A stretch of 64,000 bases of DNA, taken from NCBI GenBank assembly GCA_958295665.1, contig OY282560.1, positions 46,996,333 through 47,060,332 of the forward strand, read 5' to 3'. Shown here one piece after another: positions 43,230 to 54,724 of this stretch. The notes under the pieces are model-generated. The model was not told where the DNA came from and ran no database searches. It worked only from the letters and a program-made list of their open reading frames with translations. The stretch is from Tipula vernalis (Eukaryota > Arthropoda > Insecta > Diptera > Tipulidae). Position 1 is the stretch's first letter. The number at the start of each line of letters is the position of its first letter. The translations under genes and the position numbers were made by a program.

Positions 43230-45000
43230 ATTCAAAGAATGTTATAAGGGATATTCTCAACAGGCAGCATTTTGTGGTATTTCACAATTCTCATTGGAAC
43301 CATTTCCATTGAAACCATGTTGAAGTATATGACGTTCCGATTGCCTCTGAATAAAACATCATTTAAATCACTTCCCAAATTCTCATTTGACGAGTCAACA
43401 CTTTCCGATTCATTCAGACTGTCAATTACACGCTCCCTATTTTTTCTGAACACAACGTCCCTATCTATAATAACTTTTCTTTGAATTGGACTCCATAGCC
43501 TGTATTCGTTGATTGCATATCCCATCATATAATGCTACGAGACGACTTCTCATCATCATTTTTCTTCTGCACTCCTTTAGAAAGTGTACATGTGCTACGC
43601 AACCAAAAACTTTTATTTTTTGACAAGTTTGGCCTTTTCCCATACCATAATTCGGTCGGTGTAAAATTTACACGATCACTTTGCAATTGAAGTTAAAACA
43701 GACTCGCTTCAAAATTGTTTATCCAACTTATCGTTGTCCTTGCCTTTTCTTTAATTGTTCTGTTTAATCTCTCAGCAACGCCATTCTGTTCCGAAGTATA
43801 CGGGACTGTATACTCTAGTTGATTTCCATTCATTTAGCAATATTCTTTGAATTGCCCCTAATATTCTTTGAATACCCATTCTGATCTTTTACGAACAGTA
43901 CATCTTTAATTACACATGGTGTTTCTGTTCCATTTGCAACTACAGTTCCAACAATTTTACTGGCTTTTGAAGCAGTTAATAAAATACCGTCCTTTGCAAT
44001 GACTATATTTTAATCCGAACATCTAAATTACGATATTCTTAAAAAAACTTTCATCGTTTACGATATTGTCGGTTGCACCAGAATCCATACACCATCTAAT
44101 AATTGGGCTGACATCATATTTGAGCAATACACAACAACTTGCGATCACCACCGCTGTCAGTTTTAATTTCCTCTACGGTTGTCACTTGTCGTGTGCTTTA
44201 TTCTAATTGGCTTTCACTTAAAGCGAAATTTCCATACATTCATTGCTACACCATTCTCTTCTTTCACCTCTGTGTTTTTTTTTTCATAATTCATCCTCTT
44301 GTTTAATTCATCCAATAAACGATTTTTAACGAAATCTATTTTCAAATTCTTATACAGTAGAATTCGTTTATAACAAACCCTTCTTATAATGAACACACGG
44401 TTAGTATGAACGATTTTTTAAGTCCCTTAAATTTACATAATCAATTTTTCTTGTTTCCACTACATATAATGAACTTCGTTTATAAACTTATAAATGTTCC
44501 TACAATACCTGTTAAGTACAAAAATCTACTGTTATAATGAACATCGATCATTATTTGTTTCGTTTTTTTAATTATATTTTGGTCTATTCATTCATATTCA
44601 CACACATAATTTTGCGTACATATTTTTTTTTTAATGTAATGTGTGTATGGATTCGTGTATAGTGCATACATATACTAGATTACTAGAAACAATGTAACGG
44701 AAATAGGGAAATATTTTGAGTTTTTTTCTGGTGTCTATGTATTTTTTTTAACTTTCGTAAATTTTTGGAAATCACAGTTACATAAGTAACATATGTAAGT
44801 TAGTTTCGAATGCACAAACCAAGTATTTACGGTTAAAATGAACACACGTTTATAATGAACAAAATTATTTGTCCCATGACCGTTCATTATAAGCGAATTC
44901 TACTGTATTTCAATTGAAGTCTTCGTCGAAAGACTTCTCGAACCAATTTTTTCACAAAACCGTATGCCTAATTTCAGCTATACTACGGTTTCCAACTAAA
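43230..45000 (-). mobile_element. Copia-type retrotransposon remnant (gag, protease, integrase end)
   Basis: Read from high to low coordinates: gag end (DFVKNRLLDELNKRM near 44340), protease site (WCMDSGATDN near 44090), integrase end (EQNGVAERLNRTI near 43790; ELWYGK and KIKVFGCVAHV near 43630) and the C-terminal YRLWSPIQRKVIIDRDVVF box near 43480. Frames are interrupted repeatedly and much of integrase is missing. No LTRs were found. The gag portion is split by the TA-flanked MITE at 44355-44905. Confidence 0.75.
44355..44905. mobile_element. pogo/Tc1-like MITE (551 bp) inside Copia gag
   Basis: Inverted ends CAGTAGAATTCGTTTATAA and its near-complement TTATAAGCGAATTCTACTG, flanked by TA on both sides (44353-44354 and 44906-44907). 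Subterminal TATAATGAAC motifs recur in both orientations. CAGT...ACTG ends with TA target sites are characteristic of pogo/Tigger-type members of Tc1/mariner. No transposase ORF. Confidence 0.85.
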
Positions 45001-48000
45001 TTACAGGCTGTCACCACTACTTGGTGTTTTTAGTTCTTGTTGGGCCGGGAAATATCGGCTGCGGTAAAGTCTCGCTGTCCGCAATACTGCCCCCAGTTGG
45101 GTGTCTTACAAAATCACTCAATTCCCTTGGTGACGTCCAGCTGTGACGCAGGTTTCCGTAGTACTTCTGATGATGTCCTCACATCGGCTTGTCGGATATT
45201 TCCGTCGGTGCTCTTTTTTATGGTCTCGATACGGCCTAACTGGCAAATAAGGAGTGTGTCGGTATGTACCACTGCTACGACGTCTCTTTCTTGCAGTGGT
45301 ATTTTTTTCTCGTACTAGCGTGTCCTTTGCAAGATCACCGGGAGATACTCAGAGATCCACTGGCTTCTGAATATGCGAGTAATTGCTTGCTAGCGTTTCC
45401 ACTCAGCACGCATCTTATGGATTTCATAATTGAAGTTATTAAAAGACTTCGTTCCGCTTGAGGAATCTAACAGGAAGTGATTCGGAGTTAGGGCTTTAAG
45501 AATTTCTAAATATGTCATTCTTCACGAACCTGACAAGCCGCTCCCAAGCCTCCCCCCCATATGAGGTGTAGAGTAAATTTCCAATTAATGTTGGCCAACC
45601 GATCTTGTGCCTCCTTGCTGAAATTCTGCAGGAACTTTCGCAATTATGCTTTTGTACCTCGGAAGATCGTCCCGTTGTCACTATAAATTTTAGCTGGTAT
45701 TACTATAAATGCTGAAATATCAGATTAAATGCATCCGGACAGGGCTGAAGCTAATTCTAGATACATATCTCTTGTAGTCAAACACGTAAAAATTGCACCC
45801 CATTTCTGCTCGAAACGTCTACCATGTTTGCCAATGATTGCTCCGAAGTAATCTACTCCAATAAACGTAAATGGCCGCACGCCAGTCGTTACTCGCAACC
45901 TTGGTATTTCTACCATTTCTGGTACCTCGGGCCTCGCATCTCTTATGTGTGCACACTTCGCTCGCACGTTTTTTAGGCAACTTCAATCTCATTTCAAACT
46001 GTAGCATGATTTTGGTGGTACATTTGATAGTGGAAACTTGCAATGAGTGAGATACTCTGCATTCTGCAGCCTGCTCCTCATCCGGATTATAGATTGGAAA
46101 TCTAAAAAAGGAGACAATTTTCGCATTCTAGTTTATGGCCTTCTTTCAGCGCTTTTACCTCTTTGTGGAATGCTTCGTTTTGTATGCTTCGAATCAGGTT
46201 TATTAAAGCATCGTCTAATCCATTGGGCGATATTTTCCTCAACTGTTATCTACGGTGGAAGAACCGCAGGATCCAAAGTTGCGTTCTAGGTTGTGTCTTA
46301 CCTTGTCTGGTTTCGGTGTGATGGCAATATGCAAACATCGGACTTCCTGCTCTTCATCGCGGGTTCTGGCTCGCTATTTCGAACTTTAGACCACTCGTTA
46401 CTTGGTCTATGAAGAAAGGCAGATTCCTCGTACCAACTCTTATGCAATATCGGCTGGTCAGGTTCCACTTCGTGGCTTCGACCGCAATATTGATGATCAA
46501 TCTGATTTCCAGTCATTGCAGTTTGTCGTCTCCAAGATTTCCGCAAAACGGTGGGCTACGAAAGGTTTAAATCACCGTGGTGAACGAATCGAACATAACA
46601 CGTTGCGACTGTCGGACCAATCTCTTGGTGTTAGCTATCGCGTGTTTTGAGTGGAATTGAGATTAATTTTATTGGGTGCAATCTTCTTTGCTTAACTATG
46701 TATACGACTGCCGCGCTGCTGCGTGTTCACTCGCTTCCACAAATCTATGTAACTGCTACTTGTATGTCTCAGGGTTGGAGAAATAGCAGCTTGGCAAGCG
46801 AAACTTTTCGATAACTGACAAGGCCTGCTCTAACCAGTTATACCACTTCCTTATCTGATCCGCACCCACCGACATCTTTGAGTATAATGAGATTCCGATA
46901 CACGAGTCTCGCCTTGCCCGGCTTATTATCGTTTGTTACCGCAAAAATGGGTAAGTATCACGTTCTTTCTCCATGCGGTTATGCTTCTTCAACGGATAAC
47001 TTCTTCAACCATCCCGTCTTCTTATACTCGATTGCACGGAAATTTTCGGCCGCTTCTAGATCTTTCGAAAGCTTCCGTTCGAAGCTCAGGAATCGACGCA
47101 TAGCCATCTGTCTTGAAAATGGCAAATTTTATGCCATCGTTCCTCCATAGTAATCCAGATTCGAATCATTCTCCGCAAGTACTTTTCTTGCTCTGACGTC
47201 TTCGTTGGATTCAACTACCGTTCGGGAAATTTCACTCCTTTCCAATGCAAAGAAACTTTCCACAAACTCGTGCTCTGCTCTGTAGCGTCCATCCAATGTG
47301 CGTAAGTATCACTACTGGATTCCCCAAGATCCACTAACTGTATTTTGAAGAATTAACGGCTGATAGTAATACGTGGTTGTATCTCCGTCTATGTCGCAAT
47401 ATCAAGGTTTCTTCAATGGAGGGCGGCATTCCTGGAACTCAAATTGGTTGCCGAGATTTTCCCAGAAATGTACAACCTCACTTTGCAGCTGTGCTCCTCG
47501 TCCCGAGTGATGTCGCTCGTCCATTTAAAAACTAGTTTTTCAGGCACTCCTTCGAGACCTAATTCAAAAGTGTTGCTGTGAAACCACCGTCTATAAATGT
47601 ATATGTTGACCCTATATGTCCTGTTTTCCTGTATAATACCTCCGGCACTATCCGGTAATATGCATATAATTTTGTGCGACAGTGCTTGTGGATTCGCTGT
47701 TGAGTAATAGTTGAAGTTTTGGTTTGCCTATTGGCTTTTTTGTTACGTCGTTCTGGAGAGCTTAATCCTTGAGGTTTTGCTTATATCAATATAAAGTTTA
47801 GCGTCTTTGGCTGCGCAAAGGTTGCGCAGTCCTAAGGTTTCATCGACGCACTACATTCCAGCGCCTAACGACCGTTAATGATGCAAACTCCAGGCATTTG
47901 TTTGGCAAGTGATCAAGTGATTTGCATACTTGGCAGCTTCTTTCTCTCATTGTACTGTTAACGTTGCTCTTCGGGATCATGATCTTATGAGCTCCGTGGA

Positions 48001-48060
48001 ATTCTTTCCTTTTGACCCCTTAAAAACCTCATTTAGCCTAAAGGGGTATTTTATCGAATA
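45000..48060 (-). mobile_element. BEL-Pao-type retrotransposon remnant
   Basis: Minus-strand order fits BEL-Pao. A gag CCHC knuckle (CQVCKSLDHLPNKC) lies near 47930 and a gag/RT link near 47470. RT-like text includes KARLVY near 46900. An integrase block at 45967-45725 contains RPFTFIGVDYFGAI and CLTTRDMYLELA, with its continuation at 45681-45496. Every domain is frameshifted; no LTR pair was identified. It lies immediately upstream of ankyrin gene 4 and may have pushed that gene's 5' exon away. Confidence 0.72.
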
Positions 48061-48255
48061 ACAAATGCTTGTTCAATACAAATTAAAATTACTGATTCCG
48101 GCACGCCTCATTAAACATACTATCTACTCATGGTAGTATTATTGTGAAATACAATTTCACATTTCCGAACACTTTACATAACATTGCGAAATAGTTAATT
48201 ATGAACAAAATTATCAAAACATATTTCAGTATTTTTTAATTTTTTTTTATTTCTT

Positions 48256-48264
48256 TTTATTTCA
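48256..48264 (+). promoter_or_regulatory. candidate 3' splice site of a 5' UTR intron, ankyrin gene 4
   Basis: A pyrimidine-rich tract ends in ttatttcag at 48264, 33 nt before the start codon. This suggests a leader intron whose upstream exon was not found. Confidence 0.4.
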
Positions 48265-48268
48265 GCTA

Positions 48269-48326
48269 CCAAAATCGTATGAACCCTATTCTTGAAAATG
48301 CCAAAATCGTATGAACCCTATACTTG
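48269..48326 (+). repeat. tandem duplication across the start codon of ankyrin gene 4
   Basis: The 26-bp block CCAAAATCGTATGAACCCTA plus TNCTTG occurs at 48269-48294 and again at 48301-48326, 32 bp apart. The first copy creates an upstream ATG (48280) with an 11-codon frame. Confidence 0.8.
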
Positions 48327-51030
48327 CTACCCAGAACATGATCACGAAATTTATCGCGATGTATTCGACGGTAGAACGGATAGAGTGGCGGCTCATATCA
48401 ATGCAGGCGTAAACATTTATCAAAAAACTAAATTCAGTTTAGCAACTCCCCTCTTCCTTGCGATCAGCGCGAGTCATATTGAAATTATTGATCTTCTTTT
48501 GAATATATATCAAAGTGATTTAAATTTTATCGATACTTATTTTCGAACGCATAATGTGATCGATAAATTATGTCTAAAGCAGCCCATTTTAATCGCATAT
48601 GGAGCAAACGAAATAAAATTAGTCGAGGATCTATATGCAAAGTACGTGTTGAGGTGTAAACCGTCCGTATCATCTAATTCAAGCGGTTTAATTGTACTGT
48701 TAAAGGAAAATAATTTCACGCCAAAGCGAGTCTTGCATTTTATGCGGCAATCAGAATTAGGAAAAATATTTGTACTACAATTGATACAAATTGTGCTTCA
48801 CAATGGCCAACTCTATTTGAACGGATGCAACAACCTAGGTGATTCATTGGTTAAAGTGATCACAATTAATGGTATTTTTCGTGCATTACAAAAGCTGATA
48901 AAACTCGGATGTGATTATAATGCGGTCGAATTATCCAGATTGGCCATGAGATCAGGCCAAATACTATTCCTAAATGAAATGATGAAAACATTTAAGATCA
49001 ACATCAATGCAGTAATCCCAAATGAAATCGATTTATTTAATCTAATCGGTTCGGGAGAATGGCAAATGTGTGAATTTGTTATTGCGAAATTAATTGTTAT
49101 GAATGGATTCGGCGATAATGTTGGTTTTCTTTGGAAAACTACTTTGGATATGTGCTCAGATCGCTACAACGGTGGAACACTTTATCATTACGCAATAATA
49201 TGTGACCAAATTGAATTTGTCCAAAAATATTTTAGCTACGGTCCAAATTTAAAATTGCGCAATCGTGAAGGTTGCATTCCAATTTATCATGCATTCCATA
49301 GTGTTAAGTATAAAAAATTCGTGTACGACATGATTGATGAGGATAAAGAACTCCTTGAAATGCCAGCTAATTCAACAAAATACGCGCTACATTTGATGGT
49401 GGAAAAGAATTGGTGTGATGTTTTCGAAAACATTTTACGAAAATATCCGCAAGCTAGAAATGTATTTTTTAATAATACCGAAGCAACTTTTTCGGCCATA
49501 AACTATGCTATATGCCAGAAATACATCGAAATCGTAAAATTTATAATTGGAATGTATCGCGACGAAATTAAGCACGGCGATTTGTATAGCTTTTTACACA
49601 CCGCTGTGAGGGCAAATTCCAATGAAATTGTAGAATATATTTTAACACAGGCAAAATTTGATTTGTGTCGCCCAACACAAAAAGGGGAAAATCTACTAAT
49701 CTTGGCCCTCTCGAACCGTAACATCGATATATATTTAGCCTTGATTGACAATAATCAAAGAACGGACTGGAATTTACACGATATTAAAGATGAGGAAAAC
49801 AATAGTTTGCTGCGTTACACAATTTGGTCACGTGACTATTTTCAGGATGTCCAAACTTATGAAAAATTTAATGTAGCTTTTGAAGAATTTCTTCGCGCCG
49901 GCCTAGAATTTAATAACATTGCAACGATTTCGGGACAAAATTTAGTTCACCATTGTGCCTTAATGGGAAATGATAGAATTTTACAGACGCTTTTGACGCT
50001 CAAATTGGATGTCGAGTTATGGGATGCTGAAGAAAATTTACCAATTCATTATGCCACAAATTTGGCAACATTTCAATTGTTGAACGAATATACCGGCGGT
50101 CGGCAGATAAATATAAAAAACAGGAATTCGGGTAACACACCTCTCCATATATTAATGATGAAACGTTTTGAAACGGATTTACCGACTGACTTACTAGAAT
50201 ACATGCTACAAAATGGTGCTGATGTAAATGCTATTAATAATCTGCAACAAACGCCACTCCATTTGGTGCAGATTGAGGATTGGTGTCGCATTTTATTACA
50301 AAATGGTGGTAATATTAATGCCGTCGATAATGAAGAGAATACACCCGTGCACTCAGCTTTTTTGCGGTCACATCTTACAGTCGCCATGTTCCTGTTTGAG
50401 CAGGATATTAATTTAAATGCAGTTAACAGCTCCGGTTTTAACTATTTGGCTGGTTTATTAAAACAGCAATTCACTGTGCTACACAAACTATGTCCGAATA
50501 TAATGCGAAGTGATAACGAAAAAATTATCAAACTCATTTCTACATATTGTAATAGTTGCAATGAAAAAGGAACCCCACTACTGATCGAATCGATGTACAG
50601 CAATGAGTTGATATGCAAAATGATTTTGAACGAACCAAATTGTAATGTTAATATACGTGATAAAATATCTCATCGAACAGCCATTCATGCGACCGCAATG
50701 TATAATAAGTTCGAGTTAATCGCTTGCCTAATCGAATTGGGCGCCAATATAAATGATCGAGATTCGAATGCTAATACACCGTTACATTATTCGTGCCAAT
50801 TTTTTCATAACCATGCTGTAGATTTTCTAAAATATGGCGCTAATATAAATGCCGAGAATAATAATGGAGAGACACCATTCCATTGTGTAGCACTGGCAGA
50901 CTTGCATGGCGATACTGTATGCCAGATGTTACAGAGTGGAGCCAATTTAAAAGCCAAAAATAGTGATGGAAAAATGCCTTATGATCTGCTGCGAGATGAT
51001 TTAAAGCAAATATTTAAAATTTTCTTGTAA
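48298..51030 (+). CDS. ankyrin-repeat protein 4 (910 aa, intronless)
   Basis: The start is placed at ATG 48298; an in-frame TGA at 48280 excludes any longer form. The shared N-terminal module is intact: YQSDLNFI, PILIAYG (96-102) and LIVLLKENNF (131-140). Ankyrin repeats are most regular after residue 600 (NTPLHILMM, QTPLHLVQ, NTPVHSAF, NTPLHYSC, ETPFHCVA). TYCNSCNEKGTP replaces the THCND form. The C-terminus is PYDLLRDDLKQIFKIFL. It belongs to the gene 3 subgroup. Transposon remnants lie on both sides, yet the 910-codon frame is intact, which suggests purifying selection. AATAAA overlaps the stop codon (51029-51034). Probably an intracellular protein-interaction scaffold. Confidence 0.9.
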   Translation: MPKSYEPYTCYPEHDHEIYRDVFDGRTDRVAAHINAGVNIYQKTKFSLATPLFLAISASHIEIIDLLLNIYQSDLNFIDTYFRTHNVIDKLCLKQPILIAYGANEIKLVEDLYAKYVLRCKPSVSSNSSGLIVLLKENNFTPKRVLHFMRQSELGKIFVLQLIQIVLHNGQLYLNGCNNLGDSLVKVITINGIFRALQKLIKLGCDYNAVELSRLAMRSGQILFLNEMMKTFKININAVIPNEIDLFNLIGSGEWQMCEFVIAKLIVMNGFGDNVGFLWKTTLDMCSDRYNGGTLYHYAIICDQIEFVQKYFSYGPNLKLRNREGCIPIYHAFHSVKYKKFVYDMIDEDKELLEMPANSTKYALHLMVEKNWCDVFENILRKYPQARNVFFNNTEATFSAINYAICQKYIEIVKFIIGMYRDEIKHGDLYSFLHTAVRANSNEIVEYILTQAKFDLCRPTQKGENLLILALSNRNIDIYLALIDNNQRTDWNLHDIKDEENNSLLRYTIWSRDYFQDVQTYEKFNVAFEEFLRAGLEFNNIATISGQNLVHHCALMGNDRILQTLLTLKLDVELWDAEENLPIHYATNLATFQLLNEYTGGRQINIKNRNSGNTPLHILMMKRFETDLPTDLLEYMLQNGADVNAINNLQQTPLHLVQIEDWCRILLQNGGNINAVDNEENTPVHSAFLRSHLTVAMFLFEQDINLNAVNSSGFNYLAGLLKQQFTVLHKLCPNIMRSDNEKIIKLISTYCNSCNEKGTPLLIESMYSNELICKMILNEPNCNVNIRDKISHRTAIHATAMYNKFELIACLIELGANINDRDSNANTPLHYSCQFFHNHAVDFLKYGANINAENNNGETPFHCVALADLHGDTVCQMLQSGANLKAKNSDGKMPYDLLRDDLKQIFKIFL

Positions 51031-51034
51031 TAAA

Positions 51035-51637
51035 AATTATTTTTGTATATTTTTGTTGTTGTTGTTGATTTTTTTTTTAAATTTTCGACACGGCTTTGAA
51101 CTCATATCGGTATATTAAGCAGCAGGCGAAATCGTCTTTGTAATTGGACGATCTTATTATGAAAACACTTGAAATTTATGAGTTCGTTGAATCCCAAGAT
51201 ATGGTTTAAAAATATATTTGTGATTACCTTTTCCGTTGAGAGAATTACATTACGGTTGGTTGTTCGAAATTCTTTAAATAAAATTTCAAGGCTATATTGG
51301 AAATATTGAAATAATTGAATGTATTGGGTTTCTTGATTGTGTTTGAATTTTCAAGATTTCTTCTCGACTGATAGTGTAAAGTTTATCTCACTTTAGCAGT
51401 TTATAAGAAACCATTAAATTACGACATTAACAAAAAGACCACCACCATCAACTAAACAATCAGTCACTTGGAAATATTAAAAAATTGAAACAAAACATTA
51501 TTTACTTAATACTTAGATAATGAATCCAAACAATCCACTGACCAAATTGAAGAGGCCAGATCTATATTGGTTCAAGGATAGGGAAAACAAATCCAGATTA
51601 AACAATAATTCATCATGGCTGGATAGTGAGAGATTTT
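51035..51637. other. intergenic, no recognised feature
   Basis: AT-rich; contains a (TTG)n-like stretch near 51053-51068. No gene seen. Confidence 0.4.
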
Positions 51638-51852
51638 GTTAGAGTGTAATTAATCTAACTCTTTAATTAATTGAAACACTTGATGATTTTAGAATATTTA
51701 TTTTAGTAACAAAATTATGCAATGCAACTTTTACATATGACGGAACGGAAGTAAGTAAGAAATTGACAATACAAGATGGCCACGAAAAGTCAAAATCCAA
51801 ATCGATGATGATTGCGTTTACATCAAGAGTTGACTTTTAGTTGCATCCAACA
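51638..51852 (-). repeat. Copia 3' LTR (215 bp)
   Basis: On the minus strand it runs from TGTTGGATGC to CTCTAACA, giving short inverted ends TGTTGGA/TCTAACA. It is preceded by a purine tract ATTGAGGAGGAG (51864-51853) fitting the polypurine tract. No second LTR was found near the gag start. Confidence 0.65.
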
Positions 51853-54720
51853 CTCCTCCTCAATTTTTACTTTATAACAACTGCTCCCTCTTTCCTTGAA
51901 TAATAAATGAAATTAAAACAACCCGCTGTCCTTTCGAAGTGATTGTAACCGATTTGTGCCCAGCGGCTTGGTGCACATATCTGCCAGCATCTCGTTGGTA
52001 GGACAATACTCACATCGAATCGTTTGCTTTTCGATGTGATCCTTAATAAAATGTCGCCTAGTGTCGATGTGCTTAGATCGGCTAGAGAAACCTTCTTGGT
52101 TGATCAGTGCTAAGCAGCTTTGATTGTCTTCGTATATCAAAGTCGAGTTGTTTATGTCGACATTAAATCGTTCAACAACCTTCGCAGCCAAATCGCCTCT
52201 TTACATGCTTCGGACAATGCAACAAACTCGGCCTCTGTTGATGATATCGCCACACTTGCTGCAACATCTGGCCGAGTGTTTATTGATACATACAGCAAGC
52301 TGCCTATTAGTTGTTGATATTCCGCGTTATTCGGCAGCAGATCAGGCAATGAACCCTTCTGATATTCTGGCTTCAACGGGTATTTAGATATTTTTGCACC
52401 TTCTAAATTGAATCGATTCACCACGTGATTGATGTATGATTTCTGACTTATGTTAAATATTCCATTAATGTCCCTGTCGACCTCTATTCCAATGTACGTC
52501 TTTATTTTGCCCAACCTATCAACTTTGAATTCGACGTTCAGAATTTCCTCAACCCGTTTGATCGCGTTGCTGTCACTACAAGCCACCACGATGTCATCAA
52601 CGTAGATTAATATATAATACCACCCATTGCCGATTTGCTGATAGTATAAGCATGGGTCTGCTTCACTGCGATAAAATCCTGCGTTAACGATTACCTTGTT
52701 TAATGATATGTTCCAGGTGCGTGCCGACTGCTTCAGTCAATACAAGCTCCTTTTTAATCGACATACCATGCTTTTATCATCCGTTTCGAAACATGGCGGC
52801 TGCTTCATGTAGATTACCTCCTCCAGTTTGCTGTTTAAGAAAGCCGTTTTTGCATCCAAATGGATGACCTGCATTTTCCCTCTGCCTGCCACCGTCAACA
52901 ACGTTCTAAAAGTTGTTTGCCTAGCAACTGGTGCAAAAACCTCGCCGTAATCCTGGCCAAACCGTTGCGTAAATCCTTGGGCAACCAGTCTAGCCTTAAA
53001 CCACTTTACAGTGCCGTCTGCGTTAGCTTTCAATTTAAACACCTATTTGCAACCCATTGCTTTTCGATTACTTGGTAATTCAACTATTTCCCAGGTGCCA
53101 TTTTCTGCATGTGATTTCATTTCATCATGCATAGCCGCAAACCATTGATCCTTTTCTGTGATCTCCAGTACGTCTGCCAGTGTTTTCGGCTCAGTAATTA
53201 TTGAATTAATATTTTCGATTTCCTCGATTAATCGTTTTGATTTGACCCCCTTAGTTTCTCGTTCCGAGCATCTAACTGGGCTTTTGGCAATTTGGATTGA
53301 AACAGTTCCTTTTTCGCGGCCCTCATTATTTCGCTTGATATGTTCTTGACCTGACACAGCGTCTGGTGCCTCCACTATTTGTTCACTTTCATTAGTGGTA
53401 TTGTCAACTAGTGGTTTTATTTCGACAGTTACGGTATTATCTTCCCCTTCCAAGAAACGAACATCGCGGCTTATAATCAACTTGTTCGTCTTTACATCGA
53501 AACATCGATACGCCTTTGAGTTTTCGTCGTAACCCCAAAAACGTACCTCCACTGCCTTTATGTCCAATTTTCATCGTTTCTCCTCCTCAAAACACACACC
53601 GGTGACTAAATTGTCATTGTTTAGATGCCTGACCACATTAATGTCACGATGACCCAAAATGCGATGCAACTTGTGTACACATAAATTAGTTCTCTAGTGC
53701 GCTGCATAGACTTCCTTTGATTGTTTTAGAATGTATTGGCTGCCACAATTTTCGCCAATATATATTCGACGGCCACCTTTCTTTTGCACTGAACACTTAT
53801 GAGTACCAAATGTGATCTCATATCCACGAGCCGCCATTAATTTTACCAATAAGATGTTTGATGAAATTTCTGGTATATATAATACATTCGTTAATATGGC
53901 CTATACCGAATTACCTTTATCATCAAAAAACTGTAATTTGACGGATCCGGTACCACGTGAAGAATATGTACGTCCATCAGCCACCCTGACTTTTTCTTGA
54001 TTATTGAAAGTCAAATTCTCGAACTTAGACTTATTCACGCAAATGTGACACGTAGCACGGCTATCAATGATCCAATCGTGTGCACTTTGACTTTCGATGT
54101 GTTTGGTCATGAACAACATATCGTCATCTGATTTCTCAACAGCGGCCACCTTTTCTGATTTTCCCAATGGTTGTTTGACCTTATCTTTTTGAAGCCATCT
54201 AGTATGCATTCTCGTCAATCAGTTTTGCCTGAACCATTTTCATGCTCAGGTCTTCCGTTTTCTGAGTTTGAAGTGCCGTCACGATTGTGTCATAGCTGCA
54301 CGGTAGTTGCCCAAACAGCAGCCCAATCTGCCATTTTTCCGATAACTTTTCCTCTCCGAGATCGTCAATCCGTTGAAACATGTCCCACAACCAATGAATA
54401 TGTTCTTCGAGGTTATCGCTCTCCGTAAGCTTCTTTGTGCAAATTTCCTTTATTAGTTGCACACATCTCTTTTGCAGATTTAGTTTTTCTAATGTGAACA
54501 AATTGACTCATTTGCACATTTAAAACGATTGTAGACATCGCGCTGTCGTTTGCTTTATTCCACACGGTCAATTGTGCCGCCTCGGCTGGCTTTTCACAAA
54601 TTATTGCATCCCAACTATGCTCTTTCTTCAGCAGCAAGTGCAGCAAGTAATTATCGTTGTCCAACTTTTCGATGCGATACTTTCCATCGATTACGTCCGC
54701 CATCATGTGTCTCAAAGAAA
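51638..54720 (-). mobile_element. Copia-type retrotransposon with 3' LTR, internally deleted
   Basis: Order from high to low coordinates: gag start (MADVIDGKYRIEKLDNDNYL near 54700); protease (WIIDSRATCH near 54070, where the usual Gly after Asp-Ser is Arg); gag-pre-integrase zinc region near 53650; integrase C-terminal box (VRFWGYDENSKAYRCF) at 53540; RT (WFKARLVAQGFTQRFGQDY; LDAKTAFLNS) near 52900; and RNase H (STEAEFVALSEACKEAIWL; EDNQSCLAL; SKHIDTRRHF) down to 51913. The integrase catalytic core is missing between about 53580 and 53570, and RT-RNase H is also shortened. Frames break several times; inactive. Confidence 0.88.
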
Positions 54721-54724
54721 AAAA

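Noticed and set aside
48292..48297. Start of ankyrin gene 4 at 48292 (TTG)
   Set aside because: TTG is not a likely start in a nuclear eukaryotic gene; the ATG at 48298 follows and an in-frame stop lies at 48280.
7992..51030. Bacterial (Wolbachia) DNA contamination for the ankyrin genes
   Set aside because: The genes are flanked by eukaryotic transposons and AATAAA signals, lack ribosome-binding sites and are interspersed with spliced genes. Ancient transfer remains possible but is not shown.
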